64,000 bases of DNA, from the NCBI RefSeq assembly GCF_002937075.1, contig NZ_NHSJ01000034.1, forward strand, positions 62,001 to 126,000. The letters are read 5' to 3'. The stretch is from Rhodoblastus sphagnicola. Lineage in GTDB: Bacteria > Pseudomonadota > Alphaproteobacteria > Rhizobiales > Beijerinckiaceae. Both the position numbers and the translations under genes were made by a program. Below are positions 18,852 through 27,846 of this stretch, piece by piece (positions within the stretch are counted from its first letter, which is position 1; each line of letters opens with the position of its first letter). The notes below the pieces were generated by a model. The model searched no databases and was not told the DNA's origin. It saw only the letters and a program-made list of their open reading frames with translations.

Positions 18852-19281
18852 AGCGCAGCGAAATCACCATCCCACTCAGGTCAAGATTGGCGATCAGGCC
18901 GATTTGCCGGCCCTGAAGTTCGAGGACGGCCCCCTTTTCGTTGGTCAGCACGATCACCCGCGCGCCCACGCCAACCGCCGCGCCCGCCCCGCCGGCGCCA
19001 TAGACGCCCGCGACATCCGAGGGGCGGCTGATGTGCGTGACCCGGCCGTGAAACTCGGTCTTGGACAGGCCGAACACGAGGCCCGCGTCAATGCCGCCGA
19101 CCGACAGCGGATAGCGCCGGCCATGAAACACCAGCGCGCCCGATCCGCCATTCGCGCCCAGGATCCAGCCGCCCTTGACGATGGTCAGGCGAATGCCGCC
19201 GCTGTCGGCGAAAGCGGGGACTGAAACACCGACGCCAATCGCAACGACCAGAGCGCACCAAAATCGACGCCAAATGTTCAT
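18850..19281 (-). CDS. Secreted protein of unknown function
   Basis: A 143-residue protein with a clear signal peptide (MNIWRRFWCALVVAIGVGVSVPAFA). The mature part is glycine-rich with strands such as GALVFHGRRYPLSVGGI, a VAGVYGAGGAGAAVG turn region and AVLELQGRQIGLIANLDLSG. It is probably a periplasmic or outer-membrane-associated beta protein; the family was not identified with confidence. AAGGAG lies at good distance before ATG 19281. Confidence 0.7.
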   Translation of the reverse strand: MNIWRRFWCALVVAIGVGVSVPAFADSGGIRLTIVKGGWILGANGGSGALVFHGRRYPLSVGGIDAGLVFGLSKTEFHGRVTHISRPSDVAGVYGAGGAGAAVGVGARVIVLTNEKGAVLELQGRQIGLIANLDLSGMVISLR

Positions 19282-19479
19282 GCCAAAACTCCTTCTCGAT
19301 CGTATCGACGCACCATAGGGCAAAAAAGATGGGAAGCCGACCCCGCATCGATTGATTCACCAAGCCGCGCGCGCCGGTCCGGTTGCATAAAATTCAAATG
19401 TTTTTTTTGCGCCGCCCGCAAGGGGGCGCCGATCATTCTGGATCCGGAAGCAGAAGTCCCCCTGGCGCCGGAGCCGAAC

Positions 19480-20088
19480 ATGTCCGTCCTGTCACGTCTT
19501 GTCTGCGCGGCGATGCTGCTGGTCGGCGGCGGCGACGCCGTGATGGCCGCCAGCCTGCCGACGCGGACGAGCGCGGCCATGATTTCCGGCGAAACCTCCA
19601 TTCCCTATGGCTGGGTGGATTTTTGCGGACGCCAGCCGCGCGAATGCGACCAGGCGGCGCTGCCAGCGCGCGACGTCAAGCTGACGGAAGCGGCGTGGAA
19701 GGCGCTCGACCGCGTCAATCGGGTCGTCAACGCGGCAATCGAGCCGGTGTCCAATTTCGATCATTGGGGCACGATGCTCGACCATTGGGACTATCCCACT
19801 GACGGCAAGGGCGATTGCAAGATTTTCGCGCTCGCCAAGCGCAAGCAACTCATCGACGCCGGCTTTCCGCGTCAGGCGTTGCTCATGACCATTGTCAGGG
19901 ACGAGGAAGGCCTGGGTCACGCCATCCTGACGGTCGCCACCGACCGGGGCGATTTCATCCTCGACAATCTCACCGACGAGATCCGGCCCTGGACCCGCAC
20001 GGGCTACCGCTTCGTCAAACGTCAATCCCAGCAAGACCCGAACATCTGGGTCGCCATCGCCTCGCCCGATCAGGTTTCCGCGCGCTGA
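19480..20088 (+). CDS. Periplasmic transglutaminase-like cysteine proteinase (BTLCP family)
   Basis: After a signal peptide (MSVLSRLVCAAMLLVGGG...), the 202-residue protein shows the transglutaminase-like triad: Cys in GKGDCKIFALAKR, His in LGHAILTVAT and Asp in DFILDNLTDEIRPW. Family relatives (LapG type) cleave surface proteins or modify peptides in the periplasm. No LapD-like partner is visible in the window. It ends one base before the convergent ABC ATPase gene. Confidence 0.85.
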   Translation: MSVLSRLVCAAMLLVGGGDAVMAASLPTRTSAAMISGETSIPYGWVDFCGRQPRECDQAALPARDVKLTEAAWKALDRVNRVVNAAIEPVSNFDHWGTMLDHWDYPTDGKGDCKIFALAKRKQLIDAGFPRQALLMTIVRDEEGLGHAILTVATDRGDFILDNLTDEIRPWTRTGYRFVKRQSQQDPNIWVAIASPDQVSAR

Positions 20089-20859
20089 TCAACCGGCCCG
20101 GACGCAGGCCGACGCCCGCTCATCGAAAGCCTCGATCATTTTTCGCGCCCGCGCCAGATTTTCCGGCGACAACGCTTCCTCCGTCGGCCCCCAAAAAATC
20201 TTCTCGCGCGCCAGCAGCAGGGTTTCGGGGAAGCGCGCGCGCACCATGTCGAAATCGTGCAGAACGGCGACGATAGTGCGGCCCTCGCCGCGCCAGCGGG
20301 CGATGAGGCCGAGCAGATCGTCCACGGTGCGCTCGTCTATGGCCGAGAACGGCTCGTCGAGCAGGATGACGGCCGCGTCCTGCAACATCAGCCGCGCAAA
20401 CAGCAGGCGCTGCGCCTGCCCGCCCGACAGCGCGCCGATCTGGCGGCGCTCGAAGCCGTTGAGGCCCACGCTCGCCAGCGCCTCGCGCACCTTTTGCAAG
20501 TCCAGTTTGCTCAACCCGCCGAACAGGCCGATGTCGCGCCACAGGCCCATGGCGGCCATGTCGAACACGTCGATGGGAAAGCTCAGGTCGATCTGCGCCG
20601 CCTGCGGCAGATAGGCGATTTTTTCGCGTTTTCCGTGTTTTTCGCGCGCGCCGCCGAAATCGACGGCGCCGCCCATCGGGTTGACGATCCCGACAATGGA
20701 CTTGATCAGCGTCGATTTGCCCGCGCCATTGGGGCCGCATATGGCGAGCAGCGCGCCGGGCGCGATTTCGCCGTCGAGGTGATGCACGGCGGGATGGCGG
20801 TCATAGCCGAGCGTGAGATCGCGCAAGGCGATCGTCGGCGGGGTCAGCTCAAGGCCCAA
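20089..20859 (-). CDS. ABC transporter ATP-binding protein, zinc/manganese type
   Basis: The protein has Walker A GPNGAGKSTLIK, the Q-loop in YLPQAAQIDLSFP, signature LSGGQAQRLLFARLM, Walker B AVILLDEPFSAID and the H-loop in VAVLHDFDMV. The Q-loop context resembles ZnuC/MntB-type metal importers. The start is TTG 20859, with GGGGAGG six bases upstream; its first bases overlap the end of the preceding His-rich ORF. No permease or binding-protein gene is adjacent, so it is an orphan or works with components elsewhere. Confidence 0.82.
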   Translation of the reverse strand: MGLELTPPTIALRDLTLGYDRHPAVHHLDGEIAPGALLAICGPNGAGKSTLIKSIVGIVNPMGGAVDFGGAREKHGKREKIAYLPQAAQIDLSFPIDVFDMAAMGLWRDIGLFGGLSKLDLQKVREALASVGLNGFERRQIGALSGGQAQRLLFARLMLQDAAVILLDEPFSAIDERTVDDLLGLIARWRGEGRTIVAVLHDFDMVRARFPETLLLAREKIFWGPTEEALSPENLARARKMIEAFDERASACVRAG

Positions 20860-21002
20860 AACACGCCTCCCCACAGCAGAGCCACCGCGACCAGCGCAAG
20901 CCCGACCCGCCGCGCGGCGGACAGGCGCAGCAGCGAAAACCCCGCCTCGCGGGACGGAGCGGGCAAATGAACATGCGCGTGCTTGTGTGAGTCCGAAGCC
21001 AT
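20844..21002 (-). CDS. Small His-rich single-span membrane peptide
   Basis: A 52-residue peptide with a histidine cluster at the N-terminus (SDSHKHAHVHLP) and one C-terminal hydrophobic helix (VGLALVAVALLWGGVFWAL). It overlaps the start of the metal-type ABC ATPase by 16 bases, so the two are translationally coupled. A metal-binding accessory role is an inference from the histidines and the context. Confidence 0.6.
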   Translation of the reverse strand: MASDSHKHAHVHLPAPSREAGFSLLRLSAARRVGLALVAVALLWGGVFWALS

Positions 21003-21095
21003 GACGCCGCTCTCCTTCTCCCCTGGCGGGAGAAGGTGGCGCGAAGCGCCGGATGAGGGGTTCGTCCCTCGCAACCGCCGCCCCCTTCCCCCCTC

Positions 21096-22703
21096 TTACG
21101 TCCCCGGCTGGAACGGATGATACTGGAACATCCAGGTTTCCGAAAGCGCGCGGTCGCCGAGCTTCAGGAAGGCGCGCAACTCCACGGGATCGTTGCCCTC
21201 GACATTGGCGAGATCGAACTGTACGCGCCAATGGCCGGGCACGTCGTCGGGCACCGCCTCCATCATGCGGTACTCGCCAAACGTGCCGCGCGAGGCGGAG
21301 ACGTCCAGCTCCGGCATCACGCCCTTGGGCAGATCGACCAGCGGCCCGCCCAGGAACTCAAGCAGGAATTTGCGCACGCCCGGCGGGCGCGGCTGGCCGG
21401 GCTGGCCGCCCCGGCCGAGGCGGGTCGCAACGACCCGCGCGAGATCGGCGGGGAAAAACGGCTCGTCGGCCTGCCAATGCAGCCGATAGGAGAAATTGAA
21501 TTCCGAACCGGCCACGGCCGGCGCGTCCGGCACCCACATCGCCACGATATTGTCGTGAATCTCGTCGTCGGTCGAAAGCTCGACCAGATGAATGGCGCCC
21601 TTGCCCCATTCCCCCTTGGGCTCGACCCACAGGCTGGGGCGCTTCTCGTAATTCACGCCGTCGATGTAATGGTCGAACACGCGGTCGCGTTGCAGCAGGC
21701 CAAACCCCTTGGGGCTGGTGTCGGAAAAGGCCGAGGCCATCACATGCGGCGGATTGTTGAGCGGGCGCCAGAGACGACCGCCCCAGCCGGTCCACATGGC
21801 GAGACCGTCGGAATCATGCACCTCGGGGCGCCAGTCGATCATGGTCTGCTTGGCGGTCTCCGAGAACCAGTACATCGAGGTGAGCGGCGCAATCCCAAAC
21901 CGCACGACATTGCCGCGCAGGAAAAAGGACTGGTCGATGTCCATCACCACGCCGTCACCGCGCGTCATGACGAATTTCACCGCGCCGACAATCTTCGGAC
22001 CTTCGAGCAGGGCGTAAATGGTGGCGGCGTCGCCCTGCTGCGGGCCGATCCAGATTTTGGTGAAATCCGGGAATTCCTCGTTGCGGTCGGCGACCGCCGT
22101 GTCCAGCGCCACGCCCCGCGCGGACAGGCCGTATTGGTGCAGGGCGCCGATGGCGCGGAAATAGGACGCGCCGAGAAAGGCGACCCAGTCATTGGTATGC
22201 CAGTCGTATTTGGTTCCGTCCTTGGGCTCCTGGAAGCGGAAGCCGGCGAAGCCGACGCCCTTCGGCAAGGCCTTGGCCGGCGAATCGGCGGGCATGTCGA
22301 AATAGGACTGGTCGTAGAGAATCTCGCGCGCCTTGCCGTTTTCCACGACATGGAGCGCCACCGCCTTCTTGAAGAAGCGGCCGAGATGGAAAAATGTGAC
22401 CGGAAACCGGTTCGGCCCGGTGGCGTTGAGCGCGAAATCGTTGTTGAAGCGGATCTTGCCCCAGGCCTCATAGTCGATCTTGTCGAGAATGTCCGGCGCC
22501 GGCGCGCCCGGCCCGACATAGGCCTCGCCCGCCATTTTTTTCGCCTGCGCTTGCAACGCCTCGAAGGAAAACGGCTTGTCCGGGCCAAGCTTCAAGCCGG
22601 GCGTGGCGGCGATGGCGGCGCCTCCGCCCATGCCGGCCATGCCGGCGGCCGCGGATAAAGCAAAACTCTTGCAGAAAGCCCTGCGGTCGAAACTGTTTGT
22701 CAT
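21096..22703 (-). CDS. Osmoregulated periplasmic glucan biosynthesis protein OpgG/OpgD (MdoG)
   Basis: The 535-residue protein has a twin-arginine signal (FDRRAFCKSFALSAAAG) and the MdoG domain throughout: FSFEALQAQAKKMA near residue 45, YDQSYFDMPAD, GFAGFRFQEPKDGTKYDW, SMYWFSETAKQ, RPEVHDSDGLAMW and WVEPKGEWGKGAIHLVEL. It acts in the periplasm in building or branching osmoregulated glucans. The Tat signal is more usual for OpgD than OpgG, so the symbol is left open. It follows a small membrane gene by 16 bases. Confidence 0.9.
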   Translation of the reverse strand: MTNSFDRRAFCKSFALSAAAGMAGMGGGAAIAATPGLKLGPDKPFSFEALQAQAKKMAGEAYVGPGAPAPDILDKIDYEAWGKIRFNNDFALNATGPNRFPVTFFHLGRFFKKAVALHVVENGKAREILYDQSYFDMPADSPAKALPKGVGFAGFRFQEPKDGTKYDWHTNDWVAFLGASYFRAIGALHQYGLSARGVALDTAVADRNEEFPDFTKIWIGPQQGDAATIYALLEGPKIVGAVKFVMTRGDGVVMDIDQSFFLRGNVVRFGIAPLTSMYWFSETAKQTMIDWRPEVHDSDGLAMWTGWGGRLWRPLNNPPHVMASAFSDTSPKGFGLLQRDRVFDHYIDGVNYEKRPSLWVEPKGEWGKGAIHLVELSTDDEIHDNIVAMWVPDAPAVAGSEFNFSYRLHWQADEPFFPADLARVVATRLGRGGQPGQPRPPGVRKFLLEFLGGPLVDLPKGVMPELDVSASRGTFGEYRMMEAVPDDVPGHWRVQFDLANVEGNDPVELRAFLKLGDRALSETWMFQYHPFQPGT

Positions 22704-22719
22704 GGGGAGGCCCGGAAGG

Positions 22720-22953
22720 TCAGTGACGGAAAGGCTCGTGGTCGACGGCCTTGCGCATGAAGTAATAGAGACCGACGAAGCCGATCACGATGAACACGAC
22801 TTCCATCACGCGACCGATGGTGGCGCCGAGTTGGAACAGGCCGCTGAGCGCCCAGCCCGCCGCCCAGGAGGCGCCGACCAGTTCGGTTCCGACCAGGATC
22901 GCCAGGGCGATCAGGGTCCCGGCGTTGGTCCAGTCAATTCTTTTCTCGGGCAT
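22720..22953 (-). CDS. Small membrane protein cotranscribed with opgG
   Basis: A 77-residue protein with two hydrophobic helices (TLIALAILVGTELVGASWA and VMEVVFIVIGFVGLYYFM). The family is not recognised. GAGGAAAG before ATG 22953 supports translation. It lies 16 bases upstream of opgG on the same strand. Confidence 0.65.
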   Translation of the reverse strand: MPEKRIDWTNAGTLIALAILVGTELVGASWAAGWALSGLFQLGATIGRVMEVVFIVIGFVGLYYFMRKAVDHEPFRH

Positions 22954-23112
22954 TTCTTTCCTCGCGACGCTATCGCGCTCCGCCTGCTTGTCTCTCGTCT
23001 AAACCATGGCAAGGCGCCGCGCAATCGCCCGATTAGCCTGCGAGAACTTGTGAAGGCGCGCGATTTCGGGCAGAAGGTCGACGCCCTGTTCATTCCCGGA
23101 GCTTGCACCCCC

Positions 23113-23946
23113 ATGGCTTTTCCCCCCGCCCTCGCCGCGTTGCGCCGCGTCGCTTTCGCCCTTCCGCTCTCCGCCTCACTGCTCGCCCTCGCGCTGAATC
23201 CTGCCGCCGCCAAGGTTTTGGCGACCGTCAACGGCGCCGAGATCACCGACGAGGACATCGCCGCCGCCAGCACGGACGTCGGCAACGCCCTGCCCAAGCA
23301 GATGGACGAAGCGGCCCGACAGAAGGCGCTGCTCGACTATCTCATCGACATCACGCTGGTGAACCAGAAGGCCGTGGCCGAAAAAATCGACCAGACCCCG
23401 GATTTCGCCAAGAAGCTCGCCTATTTCCGTCAAAAACTGGTGATGGAGACCTATCTCGGCAAGATCACCAAGGACGGCGTGACGCCCGCCGCCGAAAAGC
23501 AGGTCTATGACGACGCCGCCAAGGCGCAGAAGCCGGAGGACGAGGTCCACGCCCTGCACATTCTCGTGCCGACCGAGGACGAGGCCAAGAAGGTCGAGGA
23601 GCGGCTCAAGAAGGGCGAGGATTTCGGCAAGCTCGCCGACGAACTGTCGAAGGATCCCGGCTCCAAGGGCGGCGATCTCGGCTGGTTCACCAAGGACCGG
23701 ATGGTGCCGGAATTCGCCGAGGTCGCCTTCAAGGGCGAACCCGGCAAGGTCTCCGACCCCGTGAAAACCCAGTTCGGCTGGCATGTGATCAAGGTTCTGG
23801 AGAAGCGCCAGAAGGCTTTCCCGCCCTTCGACCAGGTCAAGGAGCAGGTCGAGCATTTCGTGCAGCAGAAGGTGCAGAGCGAAGCCATCATTAAGCTGCG
23901 CGACGCCGCCAAGATCACCCGCACGGACGAACCCGAGAAGAAGTGA
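23113..23946 (+). CDS. Periplasmic parvulin-type peptidyl-prolyl isomerase
   Basis: The 277-residue protein has an N-terminal signal sequence, a SurA/PrsA-like chaperone region and a rotamase domain at about residues 135-235, marked by HALHILVPTEDEAKK, ELSKDPGSKGGDLGWF and TQFGWHVIKVLE. It should fold outer-membrane or secreted proteins. ATG 23113 opens at the signal peptide. A strong terminator follows. Confidence 0.9.
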   Translation: MAFPPALAALRRVAFALPLSASLLALALNPAAAKVLATVNGAEITDEDIAAASTDVGNALPKQMDEAARQKALLDYLIDITLVNQKAVAEKIDQTPDFAKKLAYFRQKLVMETYLGKITKDGVTPAAEKQVYDDAAKAQKPEDEVHALHILVPTEDEAKKVEERLKKGEDFGKLADELSKDPGSKGGDLGWFTKDRMVPEFAEVAFKGEPGKVSDPVKTQFGWHVIKVLEKRQKAFPPFDQVKEQVEHFVQQKVQSEAIIKLRDAAKITRTDEPEKK

Positions 23947-23953
23947 TTTTAAC

Positions 23954-23982
23954 AAAGCCCCGCTTCGGCGGGGCTTTTTTTT
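23954..23982 (+). terminator. Rho-independent terminator of the isomerase gene
   Basis: A ten-base-pair stem (AAAGCCCCGC and GCGGGGCTTT) with a TTCG loop is followed by eight T residues, eight bases after the stop. Confidence 0.92.
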
Positions 23983-24018
23983 GGCTGGCGCCGCAACCAC
24001 CCACCGTCCGGTCGCACG

Positions 24019-24121
24019 CTAGAGCGCGATGCGTTTCCACGGAAACGCATCACACTCTAGACTCTTTGTTTTCGCATGATCTTTTCCAAAAACCGGTGTC
24101 CACTTTTTGGGATCATGCGCT
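24019..24121 (-). repeat. About 100-bp intergenic palindromic repeat, copy 1
   Basis: The element runs from a palindromic head (GATGCGTTTCCACGGAAACGCATC) to a tail with GATCTTTTCCAAAAACCGG and a final GGGATCATGCGC. Copies in the opposite orientation lie at 32645-32745 and 36366-36466 with about 85-90% identity by eye. No ORF is present. Confidence 0.8.
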
Positions 24122-24188
24122 AAAAACTTGACGCGGCGGCGCCGCCGACGCAAACGAAGACGCCTTCAGAAAGCACGAGGACCGATCC

Positions 24189-25436
24189 ATGGCCGCGCCC
24201 GCCCCGCTCTCCCCCCTTGCGCCGAAAATTTACGCCGAACTGCCGCCGATCGACGGCGTCCGCCTCGCCGCCGGCGCCGCCGGCATCCGCTACCAGGGCC
24301 GCGCCGACGTGGTTCTGGCGGTGTTCGACACGCCCGCCAATGTGGCCGGCGTGTTCACCACCTCCAAATGCCCGTCCGCGCCCGTGGACTGGTGCCGCGA
24401 CAATCTTGGCGAGGGCAAGGCCCGCGCGCTGGTGGTCAATTCCGGCAACGCCAACGCCTTCACCGGCAAGCTCGGCCAGGAAGCGACCGAACTGACCGCC
24501 AAACTGGCGGCGAAAGCCGTCGGCGCCGAGGAGAGCGAAATCTTCCTCGCCTCCACCGGCGTGATCGGCGAACCGCTGGACGCGACCAAATTCGAGGGCG
24601 TGCTGGAGCGCCTCGCCGCCGACGCCCGCGCCGACGCCTGGCTCGACGCCGCCCGCGCCATCATGACCACCGACACCTTTCCAAAAGTCGCCACCGCCAA
24701 GGCGGTGATCGGCGATGTCGAAGTCACGATCAACGGCATCGCCAAGGGCGCTGGCATGATCGCGCCGGATATGGCGACCATGCTGGCTTACGTCTTCACC
24801 GACGCCGCCATTTCCTCCGAAGCCCTGCAAAAGCTGCTGTCGAAGGGGGTCAAGAACTCGTTCAATTCGGTGACGGTGGACAGCGACACCTCCACCTCCG
24901 ACACGCTGATGCTGTTCGCCACCGGCGCGGCGCAAACGCGCGGCCAGAAAAAGATCAAGAAGGCCGGCGGCAAGGATTTGGCCGATTTCGCCGAAAAACT
25001 CGACGCCCTGCTGATCGATCTGGCGCGGCAGGTGGCCCGCGACGGCGAGGGCGCGCGGCATTTCGTCGAGGTGCAGGTGACCGGCGCCGACAGCGACAAG
25101 GCGGCCAAGCGGGTCGCCTTCTCCATCGCCAATTCGCCGCTGGTCAAGACGGCGGTGGCCGGCGAGGACGCCAATTGGGGCCGCGTGGTCGCCGCAGTGG
25201 GCAAGGCCGGCGAAAAGGCCGAGCGCGACCGCCTGTCGATCTGGTTCAACGGCATCCGCGTCGCCCATGACGGCTTGCGCGACCCCGATTACGACGAAGC
25301 CGCCGTTTCGGCGGCGATGAAACAGGACACCATCGTGATTCGCGTCGATCTCGACATCGGCAAGGGCGAGGCCATTGTCTGGACCTGCGACCTGACCAAG
25401 GAATACGTCGCGATCAACGGCGATTATCGTTCATAG
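24189..25436 (+). CDS. argJ: Bifunctional ornithine acetyltransferase/N-acetylglutamate synthase
   Basis: The enzyme should transfer the acetyl group from N-acetylornithine to glutamate in the cyclic arginine pathway. The 415-residue protein carries [15 protein letters not shown] and [10 protein letters not shown] at the N-terminus, [11 protein letters not shown], and the autoproteolytic site in [10 protein letters not shown], where the threonine becomes the nucleophile of the beta chain. The C-terminus has GEDANWGRV and the family ending. GAGGA before ATG 24189 sets the start. The stop codon lies in the first unit of a 70-bp tandem repeat. Confidence 0.96.
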   Translation: MAAPAPLSPLAPKIYAELPPIDGVRLAAGAAGIRYQGRADVVLAVFDTPANVAGVFTTSKCPSAPVDWCRDNLGEGKARALVVNSGNANAFTGKLGQEATELTAKLAAKAVGAEESEIFLASTGVIGEPLDATKFEGVLERLAADARADAWLDAARAIMTTDTFPKVATAKAVIGDVEVTINGIAKGAGMIAPDMATMLAYVFTDAAISSEALQKLLSKGVKNSFNSVTVDSDTSTSDTLMLFATGAAQTRGQKKIKKAGGKDLADFAEKLDALLIDLARQVARDGEGARHFVEVQVTGADSDKAAKRVAFSIANSPLVKTAVAGEDANWGRVVAAVGKAGEKAERDRLSIWFNGIRVAHDGLRDPDYDEAAVSAAMKQDTIVIRVDLDIGKGEAIVWTCDLTKEYVAINGDYRS

Positions 25437-25574
25437 GGCGTCGTTCTCGACGCCCGTCCTGCTGTTCCTGGCGCGTCGTGTTCGACGCCCGTTTCATCGA
25501 GCATAGGGCGTCGCTTTAGACGCCCGTTCCGCCGTTCCTGGAGCGTCGTCTTCGGCGCCCGTTTATCGGACAAT
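25435..25574. repeat. Exact-length 70-bp tandem duplication with four hairpins
   Basis: Units at 25435-25504 and 25505-25574 are about 80% identical. Each begins AGGGCGTCG and holds two short GCGTCG...CGACGCC-type hairpins, giving four in a row between argJ and the Nudix gene. The first unit includes the argJ stop codon. The array could limit readthrough or affect mRNA stability. Confidence 0.75.
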
Positions 25575-25577
25575 CAC

Positions 25578-25979
25578 ATGAAGCTGCTGCTCGTCGTCGC
25601 CGCCGCCCTGATCGACGCCGACAATCGCGTGCTGATCGCCCAGAGGCCGGAGGGCAAGACGCTCGCCGGCCTTTGGGAGTTTCCCGGCGGCAAGATCGAC
25701 GCCGACGAGCGCCCGGAACAGGCGCTCGTCCGTGAACTGCACGAAGAACTCGGTATTTCTGTAAAGACAGCCTGCCTGGCCCCTTTGATCTTCGCCAGTC
25801 ATGCTTATCCAGATTTTCATCTTTTGATGCCACTGTATGTTTGCCGTCGCTGGGAAGGACATATTGCCGCATGCGAAGGTCAAACATTGAAATGGGTTGC
25901 CGCAACTAAACTGCGGGACTATTCGATGCCTCCGGCGGATGAACCGCTCATTCTCGCTCTGGTTGAGCTTCTGGCTTGA
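25578..25979 (+). CDS. mutT: MutT-type (8-oxo-dGTP/(d)NTP) Nudix pyrophosphohydrolase
   Basis: The 133-residue protein carries a full Nudix box, GGKIDADERPEQALVRELHEELG, here split as GGKIDADERPEQ and ALVRELHEELG, with the metal-binding RE..EE. It starts with LVVAAALIDADNRVLIAQRP and ends in a typical MutT helix. It should hydrolyse oxidised dGTP. ATG 25578 is the first start after the hairpin array. Confidence 0.88.
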   Translation: MKLLLVVAAALIDADNRVLIAQRPEGKTLAGLWEFPGGKIDADERPEQALVRELHEELGISVKTACLAPLIFASHAYPDFHLLMPLYVCRRWEGHIAACEGQTLKWVAATKLRDYSMPPADEPLILALVELLA

Positions 25980-26271
25980 CTCAACCCCAGGGGCTTGCCT
26001 TACGCAGGCTTGGCTCAAGGATGGGGCGGCACAATGGGCAGTGTCAGCAGTGGGTCGTGAGGAAGAATCTTGGCATTGAATGTGGTAAATTTCCTAGCAT
26101 GTGAGATGCGCTTGATTTGATCACCCTGCCTTATGACCGAAGTCATTTGCCACTTGTCCGCTCTTGAACTAATTGCTGCGCTGCACCATAATAAGAATAA
26201 TGAGGAAACGTCCGCGAGGGGGTGAGCTTCAACAGCGGCTCTTCGGTCGCACAAATGAATAGGAAGACCAC

Positions 26272-26862
26272 ATGGAACAAGCTATGATCCATGGAGGCTT
26301 GGTCCGCAGACTGTGGCCGGCCGACCTGCCGGCGTTCCGGGACCATTTGCTGCGCCTCGACGCGCAGAGCCGTTATGACCGCTATGCCATGGCGGTAAAT
26401 GATGATTTTCTGACCCGCTACGCCGAGCGCTGCTTCGGTATCGACGACGTGATCTACGGCTATTACGTCGACGGCGTGCTGCGCGGCGCGGGGGAACTGC
26501 GCTCGGTCGGAAACAACATCATCGGCGGTTCGGTCGAGGCGGCCTTCTCGGTCGAGAAAAACTGGCGCCGACGCGGCGTGGGCACCGAACTGATGTCGCG
26601 CATCGTGCGGGCGGCGCGCAACCGCCGCGCCGACGCGCTCTACATGACCTGCCTCGCGGGCAATATCGCGATGCAAGGGCTGGCGCGCAAATTCGCCGCC
26701 GACCTTCGGTTCGAAACCGACGACAGCACCGGCAAGCTGGTGGCGCGCGCGCCCAACGCGGCCTCGGTCTGGGGCGAGTTCGCCGACAATGCGACCAGTT
26801 TCGCAACGGCCATGCTGGACTTGCAAACCCGCGTGTTCTCGATGCAGCAGCGCGCGTCGTAA
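26272..26862 (+). CDS. GNAT-family N-acetyltransferase
   Basis: The 196-residue protein shows the acetyl-CoA-binding V/I-x-x-x-x-R-x-x-G/A motif as VEKNWRRRGVGTELM, followed by the helix-strand typical of GNAT proteins (ADALYMTCLAGNIAMQGLA). The substrate is unknown. ATG 26272 follows AGGAAGACC. The 290 bases upstream, to the mutT stop, contain no gene that could be supported. A terminator follows. Confidence 0.8.
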   Translation: MEQAMIHGGLVRRLWPADLPAFRDHLLRLDAQSRYDRYAMAVNDDFLTRYAERCFGIDDVIYGYYVDGVLRGAGELRSVGNNIIGGSVEAAFSVEKNWRRRGVGTELMSRIVRAARNRRADALYMTCLAGNIAMQGLARKFAADLRFETDDSTGKLVARAPNAASVWGEFADNATSFATAMLDLQTRVFSMQQRAS

Positions 26863-26883
26863 GACGCCGCGACACTCAATTCG

Positions 26884-26914
26884 AAAAAGCGCGTCCTTCG
26901 GGGCGCGCTTTTTT
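26884..26914 (+). terminator. Rho-independent terminator of the acetyltransferase gene
   Basis: The AAAAGCGCG and CGCGCTTTT arms are followed by a T-run. Confidence 0.85.
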
Positions 26915-26993
26915 GTGCTGAGAGCACGCCGTCGGCTCCCGTTCCCCGCGCGCGGGGAGCGCGGACGCGACTCGCATTCCCGCCCCCTCAATG

Positions 26994-27030
26994 AAAAGAG
27001 GCGCGTCCCCTTGAGAACGCGCCTTTTTTT
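26994..27030. terminator. Bidirectional terminator at the end of the sdh operon
   Basis: The stem AGGCGCGT/ACGCGCCT has A residues on one side and seven T residues on the other. It lies 19 bases beyond the sdhB stop, so it can end the minus-strand sdh transcript and block readthrough from the left. Confidence 0.75.
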
Positions 27031-27048
27031 ATTCAATGGCTCGGCGCC

Positions 27049-27828
27049 TCAAGCCTGCCGCGCCACCATCATGTTCTTGATTTCCGCGATCGCCTTGGCC
27101 GGGTTCAAACCCTTGGGGCAGGCGCGGGCGCAGTTCATGATGGTGTGGCAGCGATAGAGCCGGAACGGGTCTTCGAGTTCGTCCAGGCGCTCGCCCGTGC
27201 CCTCGTCGCGCGAATCGATCAGCCAGCGATAGGCCTGCAACAGCGCGGACGGGCCGAGGTAACGGTCGCCGTTCCACCAGTAGGACGGGCACGAGGTCGA
27301 ACAGCACGCGCACAGGATGCACTCGTAGAGGCCGTCGAGCTTGCTGCGGTCACCCGGCGATTGCAGCCATTCCTTTTCCGGCGCCGGCGTCTCGGTCTTG
27401 AGCCAGGGCTCGATCGAGGCGTGCTGGGCGTAGAAATGGGTCAGGTCCGGCACCAGATCCTTCACCACGGGCATGTGCGGCAGCGGGAAGATTTTGACCG
27501 GCGCCTTGACCTCGTCGATGGCCTTGGTGCAGGCGAGCGTGTTCTGGCCGTCGATGTTCATGGCGCAGGAGCCGCAAATGCCTTCGCGGCAGGAGCGGCG
27601 CAGCGTCAGCGTCGGGTCGATCCTGTTCTTGATGTAGAGCAACGCGTCCAGCACCATCGGGCCGCAGTCGTCGAGATCGACATAAAACGTGTCGATCTGG
27701 GGGTTGAGACCATCGTCCGGATTCCAGCGGTAGATCTGGAATTCGGTCAGTCTCTTCGCGTTGGCCGGCTTGGGCCAGATCTTGCCGGGTCCGTAGACCG
27801 AGTTCTTCGGCAGGGCGATTTCAGCCAT
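27049..27828 (-). CDS. sdhB: Succinate dehydrogenase iron-sulfur subunit
   Basis: The 259-residue subunit carries the [2Fe-2S] motif [12 protein letters not shown], the [4Fe-4S]/[3Fe-4S] motif [12 protein letters not shown] and the third cluster motif [17 protein letters not shown]. It links the FAD subunit to ubiquinone in complex II. It is the last gene of the sdhCDAB operon, 18 bases after sdhA. Confidence 0.98.
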   Translation of the reverse strand: MAEIALPKNSVYGPGKIWPKPANAKRLTEFQIYRWNPDDGLNPQIDTFYVDLDDCGPMVLDALLYIKNRIDPTLTLRRSCREGICGSCAMNIDGQNTLACTKAIDEVKAPVKIFPLPHMPVVKDLVPDLTHFYAQHASIEPWLKTETPAPEKEWLQSPGDRSKLDGLYECILCACCSTSCPSYWWNGDRYLGPSALLQAYRWLIDSRDEGTGERLDELEDPFRLYRCHTIMNCARACPKGLNPAKAIAEIKNMMVARQA

Positions 27829-27846
27829 ATCTCTAAAGCCTCTCGA

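Noticed and set aside
25435-25574. CRISPR-like array
   Set aside because: Only two direct units of equal length without unique spacers; it is a simple tandem duplication of hairpins.
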